From: Clostridia bacterium
Lineage (GTDB): Bacteria > Bacillota_A > Clostridia > Oscillospirales > CAG-272
Assembly: GCA_017466455.1 (NCBI GenBank)
Contig: JAFTUD010000005.1
Location: 1-9,764, forward strand
Length of the DNA: 9,764 nucleotides
Direction of reading: 5' to 3'
The notes beneath the pieces were generated by a model that searched no databases, had not been told where the DNA came from, and saw nothing but the letters and a program-made list of their open reading frames with translations. Numbering within the stretch: position 1 is the first letter of the stretch; each line of letters starts with the position of its first letter. The position numbers were made by a program, and so were the translations under genes. This document shows positions 1 through 5,846 of the stretch, one piece after another.

Positions 1-312
1 GGCAGAGATATAGCACGCGCGTGGAACGGATATTGAAAACTTACGCTTTTTATGCGAGCCGTCACGGTAGGACTGTTCGATTTTTTCAATACGTAGAAGA
101 ATGTCGCGCGCATAGTCCATAAACTCCTCACCATCCGGAGTCAAAACCATTCCTTTTGCGCTTCGTTGAAAAATCGTAATACCAAGATCAGCTTCAAGCT
201 CTTTGATAGATCGGCTGATATTCGGTTGTGCGATCATAAGCGTTTCCGATGCTTTATTCAGCGATCCAAGTCTTGCAACCTCGACCGCGTATTTCATATG
301 TAGAATATTCAT
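1..312 (-). CDS. LysR-family transcriptional regulator, N-terminal part (cut by window edge)
   Basis: This is the first 104 codons of a LysR-type regulator; the ligand-binding domain lies beyond the window. LysR proteins (usually about 300 aa) bind DNA as tetramers and respond to small effectors. Residues about 8-66 show the family's winged helix-turn-helix pattern: a KYAVEVARLGSLNKASETL helix, then QPNISRSIKELEADLG as the recognition helix, then the wing FQRSAKGMVLTPDGEEF. A linker helix follows at residues 70-90. The start at 312 is supported by an AGAGGAGGA ribosome binding site a few bases upstream and by a well-formed promoter at 355-383. The family call is firm. The regulated genes and effector cannot be told from this window, and the target genes may lie off the left edge. 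Confidence 0.93.
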   Translation of the reverse strand, partial: MNILHMKYAVEVARLGSLNKASETLMIAQPNISRSIKELEADLGITIFQRSAKGMVLTPDGEEFMDYARDILLRIEKIEQSYRDGSHKKRKFSISVPRACYISA

Positions 313-354
313 ATACAGATCCTCCTCTCATTGCACTGCCTACATATTTATTCT

Positions 355-383
355 ATTATATCACAAAACTGTGAATAATTCAA
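355..383 (-). promoter_or_regulatory. SigA-type promoter of the LysR gene with internal palindrome
   Basis: On the minus strand, TTGAAT (378-383) and TATAAT (355-360) are separated by exactly 17 bp, and the -10 is extended (TGA directly before it). A palindrome, TCACA-4-TGTGA (361-374), lies inside the spacer. LysR regulators commonly bind interrupted palindromes near their own promoters, so this is a candidate autoregulatory site. The promoter is seen directly; its regulator is inference. Confidence 0.75.
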
Positions 384-432
384 GGCGTTTCTTTTACCTT
401 GATATGCGCCAAACAAGATGGCATCGGATATT

Positions 433-546
433 TCACCGATGTTTCATTTGCTTCCTTTTTTGTATAGGATATAAATCTTCAAATGCCTCTTCTTTATCTG
501 GATTCGCAACTTCGAATTGTGTCCAAGACAATCTCTTGATTGACAT
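433..546 (-). pseudogene. Truncated N-terminal remnant of a larger protein (37 codons)
   Basis: A 37-codon reading frame starts at 546, 8 nt after an AAGGAG ribosome binding site, and ends at a TGA at 433. Residues 1-25 have the pattern SWTQFEVANPDKEEAFEDL. From memory, this resembles the opening of large multidomain proteins in Firmicutes defence or accessory islands, where FED(L/M)CR is usually followed by several hundred residues. Here the similarity stops after residue 25 (near position 471). A basic tail of 12 residues follows, then the stop. The start lies 41 nt downstream of the fic stop on the same strand, so it may once have been cotranscribed with fic. I read it as the scar of a deletion that joined the 5' end of this gene to the LysR upstream region. 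A genuine short peptide is possible but less likely. Confidence 0.45.
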
Positions 547-587
547 ATAATTACTCCTTTTTTGTACTTGTAAATTTTAAAATAACG

Positions 588-1484
588 TTAATTGTCATGC
601 TCCACTCTGAAGTAGTCAAGCCAAGCTTTGAATTTGTCTTGGGCTGTGAGGCATGTATCGATAAAATAGCCTTTTTCACGCTTCCATTCGGTAAGTCCTC
701 GGTAGTAGAACATTTTTAGGTTTTCATCAATTACAAATGGCACGATATTGTGCTTTAAGCATTCCTTGAACAGTAGTAATCTACCAACTCTTCCATTTCC
801 GTCTTGGAATGGATGAATGCACTCAAACTGATAATGGAAATCTATTATTTCTTCAAGTGTTTTATTTTCACTCTTGTTATACTCTTCAAGGAGCTTTTTC
901 ATTTCTGCAGCTACCTTTTCCGGTGGTGTTGTATCCTTGCCGCCTACCTCGTTTGGAACTTTCTTGTAATCGCCAACGGCAAACCAAGATATTCTGCTAT
1001 CCGATGTTCCGTTTTTGAGTATTCGGTGTAGTTCTTTTATAAGTGATTCAGTTATATTTGAATTGGCTTTATCAATAATCAAATCAATACATCTAAAGTG
1101 ATTTGCTGTTTCTACTACATCATCAACATTCACAGTTGTATCACTAACACCTATTGTATTGGTTTCATAGATATATCTTGTTTGGTCATGTGTCAAACGG
1201 CTTCCCTCGATATGGTTAGAGTTATAGGTTAGCTCGATTTGCACCTTGTGATATATTCCGCCTGTCATTTTAGCTTGCTTTTCAGCTTTAAGAACATTAA
1301 GCAGTGTTCTTTTTGTATCACGTTGCTTGTTTTTTCTTTCAGGCTTTTTTGCATCCTCTGGTATTGTCCATGTCTTGCCAACAAGAATTGCTCCTTCTAC
1401 TCTTCCTTCGGCACAGTAGTTTCTAACACTACGCTCTGACATATTCCATTTTTTTGCCATTTCAGCAACAGATATATAACTCAT
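588..1484 (-). CDS. Fic-domain protein, class II, with N-terminal helix-turn-helix (probable AMPylase)
   Basis: Fic enzymes transfer AMP (or another nucleotide part) to hydroxyl side chains of target proteins in the cytoplasm. Residues 1-45 form a MerR/excisionase-like DNA-binding domain (SVAEMAKKWNMSERSVRNYC, then VGKTWTIP). The catalytic motif HPFQDGNGRVGR is at 224-235, with His224 as the base, Asp228 for metal and Arg235. The beta-hairpin flap YKKVPN is at 173-178. An inhibitory-helix motif, SNHIEG (89-94, Glu93), precedes the core, which defines class II Fic proteins. All key residues are intact. An upstream in-frame ATG at 1535 was rejected: the ATG at 1484 follows an AGAGGTG binding site, and the earlier ATG lies inside the promoter. 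The 298-aa length is normal for this architecture. The DNA-binding domain plus an operator-like repeat in the promoter suggests self-repression. Target proteins are unknown. Confidence 0.92.
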   Translation of the reverse strand: MSYISVAEMAKKWNMSERSVRNYCAEGRVEGAILVGKTWTIPEDAKKPERKNKQRDTKRTLLNVLKAEKQAKMTGGIYHKVQIELTYNSNHIEGSRLTHDQTRYIYETNTIGVSDTTVNVDDVVETANHFRCIDLIIDKANSNITESLIKELHRILKNGTSDSRISWFAVGDYKKVPNEVGGKDTTPPEKVAAEMKKLLEEYNKSENKTLEEIIDFHYQFECIHPFQDGNGRVGRLLLFKECLKHNIVPFVIDENLKMFYYRGLTEWKREKGYFIDTCLTAQDKFKAWLDYFRVEHDN

Positions 1485-1514
1485 ATTTACACCTCTAAAT
1501 TTCATCTTGTATAT

Positions 1515-1543
1515 AGTATAACACTTTATCGGCAAAATATCAA
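1515..1543 (-). promoter_or_regulatory. Promoter of the fic gene
   Basis: On the minus strand, TTGATA (1538-1543) and TATACT (1515-1520) are spaced by 17 bp, with TGT before the -10 as an extended element. It ends about 31 nt upstream of the chosen ATG at 1484. One arm of an 11-bp inverted repeat fills most of the spacer, so a bound repressor would block polymerase. Confidence 0.8.
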
Positions 1544-1579
1544 TATATTTTTAATAATTTCAATTTATTTTTGCCGATA
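1527..1579. repeat. 11-bp inverted repeat, candidate Fic-HTH operator
   Basis: TATCGGCAAAA (1527-1537) and its exact reverse complement TTTTGCCGATA (1569-1579) are separated by 31 bp of AT-rich DNA. The proximal arm lies between the -35 and -10 boxes of the fic promoter; the distal arm is centred about 42 bp (four helical turns) further upstream. That spacing would place both sites on the same face of the helix. This suits a dimeric repressor, the obvious candidate being the HTH domain of the Fic protein itself. The repeat is seen; the binder is inference. Confidence 0.65.
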
Positions 1580-1611
1580 TAGGAAATTTTATATTCTTTG
1601 TTTACTGGGGT

Positions 1612-1929
1612 TCAAGTTTCGGTGTCGCTTGATATCATATCATGCAGGGATTGTGTGTGCAAGAGTTCAAATTGGCATTTCCAGGCGTCTATGAGCTTGG
1701 TGTGGGCTTTTGATTTATTGACGATTTTATTGCCATAGGCTGAGGTAAGGAAGGCTATTAGGTCGTCCTTGGGGATAATGAAATGGCTAAAGTATGTCAC
1801 ACCCTTGATTTTACCAAAAATCGTGTACCGACAAAGCTTTATGCTCCATTTCTTATCTAACGGAAATTCTAACGAAGCAGGCGCTTTTTCGCCATTTTTG
1901 CCAAAGTTGCAATATTTCCATTGAAAAAT
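1612..1929 (-). pseudogene. Open frame without a clear start, possible decayed gene fragment
   Basis: After a TAA at 1930-1932 the frame stays open for 105 codons to a TGA at 1612. It contains no ATG near its beginning; the first usual start is a GTG at 1798-1800, about 42 codons in, and it lacks a convincing ribosome binding site. The predicted residues look protein-like, with aromatic- and Lys-rich stretches such as WSIKLCRYTIFGKIKG and HFIIPKDDLIAFLTSAYG. I do not recognise the family. It may be the 3' remnant of a displaced gene, consistent with the eroded left part of the window, or a chance open frame. The plus-strand promoter of the GH36-like gene begins right beyond its open end. Confidence 0.3.
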
Positions 1930-1940
1930 TTATATTTTGG

Positions 1941-1969
1941 TTGCTTTTTTTATAGGTTTATGGTATAAT
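1941..1969 (+). promoter_or_regulatory. Promoter of the GH36-like gene
   Basis: TTGCTT (1941-1946) and a perfect TATAAT (1964-1969) are spaced by 17 bp with an extended -10 (TGG before TATAAT). Transcription would start near 1976, giving a leader of about 34 nt. The gene's AAGGAG ribosome binding site is at 1994-1999, 10 nt before the ATG. No catabolite-repression box was recognised. Confidence 0.8.
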
Positions 1970-2009
1970 TGCGGTATATAATTTTTCGTAAAAAAGGAGC
2001 AACTACGCT

Positions 2010-3734
2010 ATGTTAGGCAGGTTAAAAATAGAAACTGAAAATAAGATTGCTAACGAAGAACTTATCAAAATAAAGAATGGAGAAATTTGCGAATATAAGC
2101 TTAAAATTGAATTTACCGAGCCTACAAATCCCAGTATATATTCTATAATTTGGGAAGAGGATCAGGTTGATATGTATGGCTTTTGGTCTTCAAAATCCTT
2201 TCAGCAGCATAATCTAACTCCCGAATGGGGAATGCGTACAAACGATAGCGAGGTATCAAGTGGTATGCCTCTTATTTGCGTTTATAACAAAGCAAACAAA
2301 AATAGGATAACCGTTGCTTTGTCTGACCCAACTGTTCCTGCGGAAATTATGACGGGGGTTGTTGAGGAAAACGGTTGCCTTCGCTTTAAGATTAATTTAT
2401 TTACAAAATTATGTTCTAAAATGAAAGAATATGAGATGGTTATCAGAATTGACCACCGTAATATTCCGTTCTATAAATCTGTAATAGACACTAAGGAATG
2501 GTGGACATCTCTTGGCTATAAATGCGCTTGCGTTCCAGAGAGTGCTCGCTTACCTCTTTACTCCTGTTGGTACAGCTTTCACACAAAATTAGCTTCTGAG
2601 GAAATTATTTATGAATGTAAAATTGCCAAGGAATTAGGTATGGAAACGGTAATTGTAGATGCCGGCTGGTACACAGAGTCTGAAAGTGACGCATTTGCCA
2701 AAACCTGCGGTGACTGGGAAATCTGCGAAAAGAAAATCCCTGATATGCAAGCACTTGTTGATGAAATCCATAAGCTTGGAATGAAATTTATGGTATGGTT
2801 TTCAGTGCCATTTGTAGGCTTCGACAGTGAAAATCACAAGCGTTTTAAGGATAGATTTCTATGTGACCGTCCCGGAGTTTTTGCAAGCGTTCTTGACCCG
2901 AGATTTCCCGAAGTTCGCAGATTTTTGATTGATACATATTGCAACTATGTAAAAAAATATAATTGGGACGGCTTGAAGCTGGACTTTATTGACCGTTTCA
3001 TTATAAACGAGGAAAGCTCCAAGGAATATGATAAAATGGATACTCCCTCCGTCAATGTGGCTTTACAGCTTCTACTTAATGAGGCAACAACGGAGCTTAA
3101 GAAAATCAATCCCGAAATTATGATAGAATTCCGTCAATCCTACATTGGTCCTGTGCTTACTCAATACTGTAATTTCTTGCGTGTAGCCGATTGTCCAAAC
3201 GATGCTATTTTTAACCGAGTAGGCTCACTTAATCTGCGCTTAACCTCAGGAAAAACACCTGTACATAGCGATATGCTTATGTGGAGTAAGAACGATGCGA
3301 ATGAAGGTGTTATGTATCAATTACTCGCTATTATGTTTACAGTTCCACAAATTTCGGTTCGCTTTGACAATATAACCAATGAGCACAAGAAAATTCTTAA
3401 ATACTTCCTTTCATTTTGGCGTAGTCATCAAGAAGTCCTGCTTGACGGTGAGCTTGAGCTATGGGGAGTGGATGCTAACTATACAGTGGCAAAATCAAAA
3501 AAGGATACTGAAAGCGTTACTGTTATATACCATTCCCGTCCCGTGACTGTTGAGAACGATGAAAATGCCTATATTTTCAATTCCACTGGCGATGACGGTA
3601 TATTTGTAGAAGTCAATAAGGACAGAAAATATGAGCTTAACGATATTTTCGGAGAGTGCTATGAAAGTGGCGTATTGCATAAGGGCATCAATCGGGTAAA
3701 TTTACAAAACTGCGGTATGATTTTTGTAAAATAG
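2010..3734 (+). CDS. GH36-like alpha-galactosidase (or related alpha-glycosidase)
   Basis: A cytoplasmic glycosidase of the GH36/melibiase clan; it has no signal peptide. These enzymes release terminal alpha-linked galactose from sugars such as melibiose or raffinose by a retaining mechanism. An N-terminal beta-sandwich (about 1-170) precedes a TIM barrel (about 180-480) and a C-terminal beta domain. Barrel motifs are PLYSCWYSF, VIVDAGWYTE (Asp217, substrate-binding type), WDGLKLDFID with the predicted nucleophile Asp325, and FLRVADCPNDA with Asp394 or Asp398 as probable acid/base. At 574 aa it is shorter than the 700-aa-plus subgroup of GH36 and nearer to the compact thermophile type. The start follows AAGGAG by 10 nt. 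It stands alone under its own promoter and converges on a lipoprotein gene across three hairpins. Clan and catalytic Asp325 are fairly sure; strict alpha-galactoside specificity is inference. Confidence 0.85.
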   Translation: MLGRLKIETENKIANEELIKIKNGEICEYKLKIEFTEPTNPSIYSIIWEEDQVDMYGFWSSKSFQQHNLTPEWGMRTNDSEVSSGMPLICVYNKANKNRITVALSDPTVPAEIMTGVVEENGCLRFKINLFTKLCSKMKEYEMVIRIDHRNIPFYKSVIDTKEWWTSLGYKCACVPESARLPLYSCWYSFHTKLASEEIIYECKIAKELGMETVIVDAGWYTESESDAFAKTCGDWEICEKKIPDMQALVDEIHKLGMKFMVWFSVPFVGFDSENHKRFKDRFLCDRPGVFASVLDPRFPEVRRFLIDTYCNYVKKYNWDGLKLDFIDRFIINEESSKEYDKMDTPSVNVALQLLLNEATTELKKINPEIMIEFRQSYIGPVLTQYCNFLRVADCPNDAIFNRVGSLNLRLTSGKTPVHSDMLMWSKNDANEGVMYQLLAIMFTVPQISVRFDNITNEHKKILKYFLSFWRSHQEVLLDGELELWGVDANYTVAKSKKDTESVTVIYHSRPVTVENDENAYIFNSTGDDGIFVEVNKDRKYELNDIFGECYESGVLHKGINRVNLQNCGMIFVK

Positions 3735-3841
3735 GAAATTTTTCTTTGACTTATACCATTTGTGAAAATTAAAAGTAAAGCTATTTTGTATTATTCCATT
3801 GAAAATATATCTATTAAATAGTTTGACAGTTTAATACTATG

Positions 3842-3865
3842 TCCGCTACTCAAAAAAGTAGCGGA
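3842..3865 (+). terminator. Hairpin after the GH36-like gene, weak terminator candidate
   Basis: TCCGCTACT and AGTAGCGGA form a perfect 9-bp stem with a 6-nt A-rich loop, about 107 nt after the GH36-like stop. It is followed by TAAATTTTT rather than a clean T-run, so termination here may be partial. Confidence 0.45.
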
Positions 3866-3946
3866 TAAATTTTTAAAGCATAAACAAAAGCCACTATTTT
3901 TTAAGTTGCTTTTGTTAGTTCGATTTTCATTTCACTTGCTCCGCCA

Positions 3947-3984
3947 AAGAAGCCTTAACCGTGTTCGGTTAAGGCTTCTTTTTT
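3947..3984 (+). terminator. Strong intrinsic terminator for the GH36-like gene
   Basis: A perfect 14-bp stem (3947-3960 with 3967-3980), core AAGCCTTAACC/GGTTAAGGCTT, has a 6-nt loop and is followed directly by a T-run. It lies about 210 nt after the GH36-like stop and should end readthrough transcription towards the convergent gene. Confidence 0.85.
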
Positions 3985-4006
3985 ATAGGTTGACTTTTCT
4001 ATATAC

Positions 4007-4039
4007 AATAAAAAGCCGAGAAAATCTCGGCTTTTTATT
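4007..4039. terminator. Bidirectional terminator between convergent genes
   Basis: A perfect 15-bp stem (4007-4021 with 4025-4039) with an AAA loop has a GC core (GCCGAGA/TCTCGGC) flanked by A- and T-runs on both sides, so it can work in both directions. Its right edge overlaps the stop codon of the minus-strand lipoprotein gene (4038-4040), making it that gene's immediate terminator and a second stop for plus-strand transcripts. Confidence 0.88.
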
Positions 4040-5645
4040 ATTCTATTTCAGGAAGTGGAATTTGAGTTGTGCCGTAGTCACGATAGTAGATTTCGTGATG
4101 CTCATCTGCCTGCTTGTAATCGCCGTTATCGCCTATTTTATATTCTATATAGACTACATAACCGTTTGCGATTTTTATTCTTATATCGTGCATACCAGCG
4201 TATGAGTCGATATAATAGATTCCGTCATTTCTTATAGTTGCATTTTCGAATGCGTCCTTGAAAATTAAAGGGTCAATGATGTCATAGCACTTATGCTGGC
4301 TTATGCCATTCTCGACTATCCACGCGGATTCGCCATCCTTATAATAGGTTTGCGCATTTTTGTAATCCCAAACATATCTATGCTCCTCGATTATGCTATT
4401 AATACCGCTACGGGTGATAAGCCGTGCCGTTTCAAGCATTCTATCGCTTGAAAGCATATTGGTTAGAGTTACGCGTGACAAATATCTTGACTCTTGATAT
4501 TTGAAATTGATGTAATGATTGCTTGTATAATTTTCAGCGTGCAGTGTTGCTGAAAGTGCGCTATTCCACTCGGAGGCGGTTAGCTCCTTTATATTAAAGG
4601 GTCTTTCGTTTATATGCGTGATTACCTCAATTTCCGTGTTGGGATTAAGCATTGTTTCCTTAAGCTTTGTATCAGAAATGAGTGCTGTATCGTTGAGGCT
4701 TATTAAATAATACTCATCCTCGCTTGTCGCCTCTTCAATGGCACCGCTTGCCTCGATATTTATCTTCAGCTTATTTTCTGCAAGTGAGGTGGAGATTGTG
4801 AGAATTTTTGCATTGAGCTTCGGCATAATGATATAGTTATTATAGCTGAAATACTGGCTATAATAAAGGTCCTGCTCCTTACAAAAATCTCTATACTGCT
4901 CTGCCTCGATAAACATAACCTCGTCTTCGAGGGTGATGTCCTTTAACACGAGTTCAGAATACGAATTTGAATAATACTCTGTTTCCGTCAAATCAAGCTC
5001 TTGAAATGCAAGCATATCCGGAAGGCTATTGTCACGCGGTATTAGAAGAAAATTGGTGCTTCCAAATTCACAATCGTTGTATGCCCAACCATCTCCCGTG
5101 TAGGAGGTGTGGTCGATTTTAGCAATTCCGTCCTCATCAATTCTAAAGTTTCTAAAGCCGAAATCCATTGAATATTTTCCGCCATAGTGGCGATCTACTA
5201 CAAGCACGAAATAATCATTGAACAATTCCTTTTCAATATATTGTCCGTCGGTAAAATCGCTCGCAAATTCATCATAGCTTTTGATTATCTTATAAAAGTC
5301 GCCATATTCATCCAAATCGGAGTTTAGTCCGCCGACATAGGCTCCAAAATCAAAGGCTATTTCGGAAAGATAATTATCTGTCGGCTTGGAGCTGACATTT
5401 TTTATTGGAAGAGTGATATATTTTTCAGTTGGTATTAGTGACGAGGAAGTATCGGTATTGGATTCGCTTGGGAAGGTGGTGTTAGAGGAGGACTCCACCG
5501 GTGAGCTACTAACCTCATCTTTTGGTTGGGTGGTGAATGATTCGCTTTCGCGATTTACCTCACTACTGCTTTCACTTTGGGTTTGTGCGCCGCAGGAGGC
5601 GAGCATTAATGCAAGACACAAAATAAGAGCATATAATTTTTTCAT
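4038..5645 (-). CDS. Cell-surface lipoprotein of unknown function (535 aa)
   Basis: Residues 1-18 are a lipoprotein signal peptide, MKKLYALILC then LMLASC, with Cys18 in a good lipobox, so the mature protein should be anchored outside the membrane. A Ser/Thr/Glu-rich low-complexity linker spans about 21-72. Two globular segments follow (about 100-215 and 235-330). Both have the order SYDEF/AEQYRDF helix, hydrophobic strand, short turn, and a closing strand (NFLLIPRD, EYYLISLND), so they may be duplicated modules, perhaps PrcB-like. The C-terminal part (about 365-535) ends YYRDYGTTQIPLPEIE, a strand pattern seen in LolA/LppX-like lipoproteins. The start at 5645 was chosen over two upstream ATGs because it begins the signal peptide and sits 9 nt after AAGGAG (5655-5660). 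Surface localisation is well supported; ligand and role are unknown. It is divergent from the 661-aa gene. Confidence 0.85.
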   Translation of the reverse strand: MKKLYALILCLALMLASCGAQTQSESSSEVNRESESFTTQPKDEVSSSPVESSSNTTFPSESNTDTSSSLIPTEKYITLPIKNVSSKPTDNYLSEIAFDFGAYVGGLNSDLDEYGDFYKIIKSYDEFASDFTDGQYIEKELFNDYFVLVVDRHYGGKYSMDFGFRNFRIDEDGIAKIDHTSYTGDGWAYNDCEFGSTNFLLIPRDNSLPDMLAFQELDLTETEYYSNSYSELVLKDITLEDEVMFIEAEQYRDFCKEQDLYYSQYFSYNNYIIMPKLNAKILTISTSLAENKLKINIEASGAIEEATSEDEYYLISLNDTALISDTKLKETMLNPNTEIEVITHINERPFNIKELTASEWNSALSATLHAENYTSNHYINFKYQESRYLSRVTLTNMLSSDRMLETARLITRSGINSIIEEHRYVWDYKNAQTYYKDGESAWIVENGISQHKCYDIIDPLIFKDAFENATIRNDGIYYIDSYAGMHDIRIKIANGYVVYIEYKIGDNGDYKQADEHHEIYYRDYGTTQIPLPEIE

Positions 5646-5670
5646 AAGGGTCATCTCCTTTCCTATTTTT

Positions 5671-5699
5671 ATTTTACACCATCTTTTTCCATATGAAAA
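5671..5699 (-). promoter_or_regulatory. Weak candidate promoter of the lipoprotein gene
   Basis: On the minus strand, TTTTCA (5694-5699) and TAAAAT (5671-5676) are 17 bp apart, just upstream of the ribosome binding site. The -35 matches the consensus at only four of six positions, so this is a tentative call. Confidence 0.35.
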
Positions 5700-5784
5700 T
5701 AGACTTTTCAGAAAATTCACCCTTTCTTCACATAAAAATCATATTCATCACAGAAAAAACAAAAAAGCGAGCATTTAGTTGCTG

Positions 5785-5813
5785 TTGACTTTTTATTTAT
5801 CAGGTGATAAAAT
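5785..5813 (+). promoter_or_regulatory. Promoter of the 661-aa gene
   Basis: TTGACT (5785-5790) and TAAAAT (5808-5813) are spaced by 17 bp, with an extended -10 (TGA before it). The ribosome binding site is weak: AGGA (5832-5835) is 11 nt from the ATG and GGTGA abuts it. The same hexamers and spacing recur at 7857-7885. Confidence 0.78.
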
Positions 5814-5846
5814 AAAAGTATAAAAACATATAGGATTTACGGTGAA

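Noticed and set aside
203..550. 115-codon plus-strand open frame
   Set aside because: It runs antisense through the LysR start, its promoter and the remnant gene, has no ribosome binding site, and has a Ser/Phe/Cys-rich composition typical of a shadow frame.
1485..1535. Longer start for the Fic protein (17 extra residues)
   Set aside because: The extra segment overlaps the -10 box and one arm of the operator repeat, and the ribosome binding site fits the ATG at 1484.
3901..3930. 9-codon minus-strand mini-ORF (MKIELTKAT) after GGCGGAG
   Set aside because: It has a start with a purine-rich upstream sequence, but it is too short to support as a gene and lies between terminators. It may be the end of a dispersed repeat, which cannot be checked here.
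5646..5720. Longer start for the lipoprotein (25 extra residues)
   Set aside because: It would bury the signal peptide and overlaps the candidate promoter. AAGGAG is correctly placed for the ATG at 5645.
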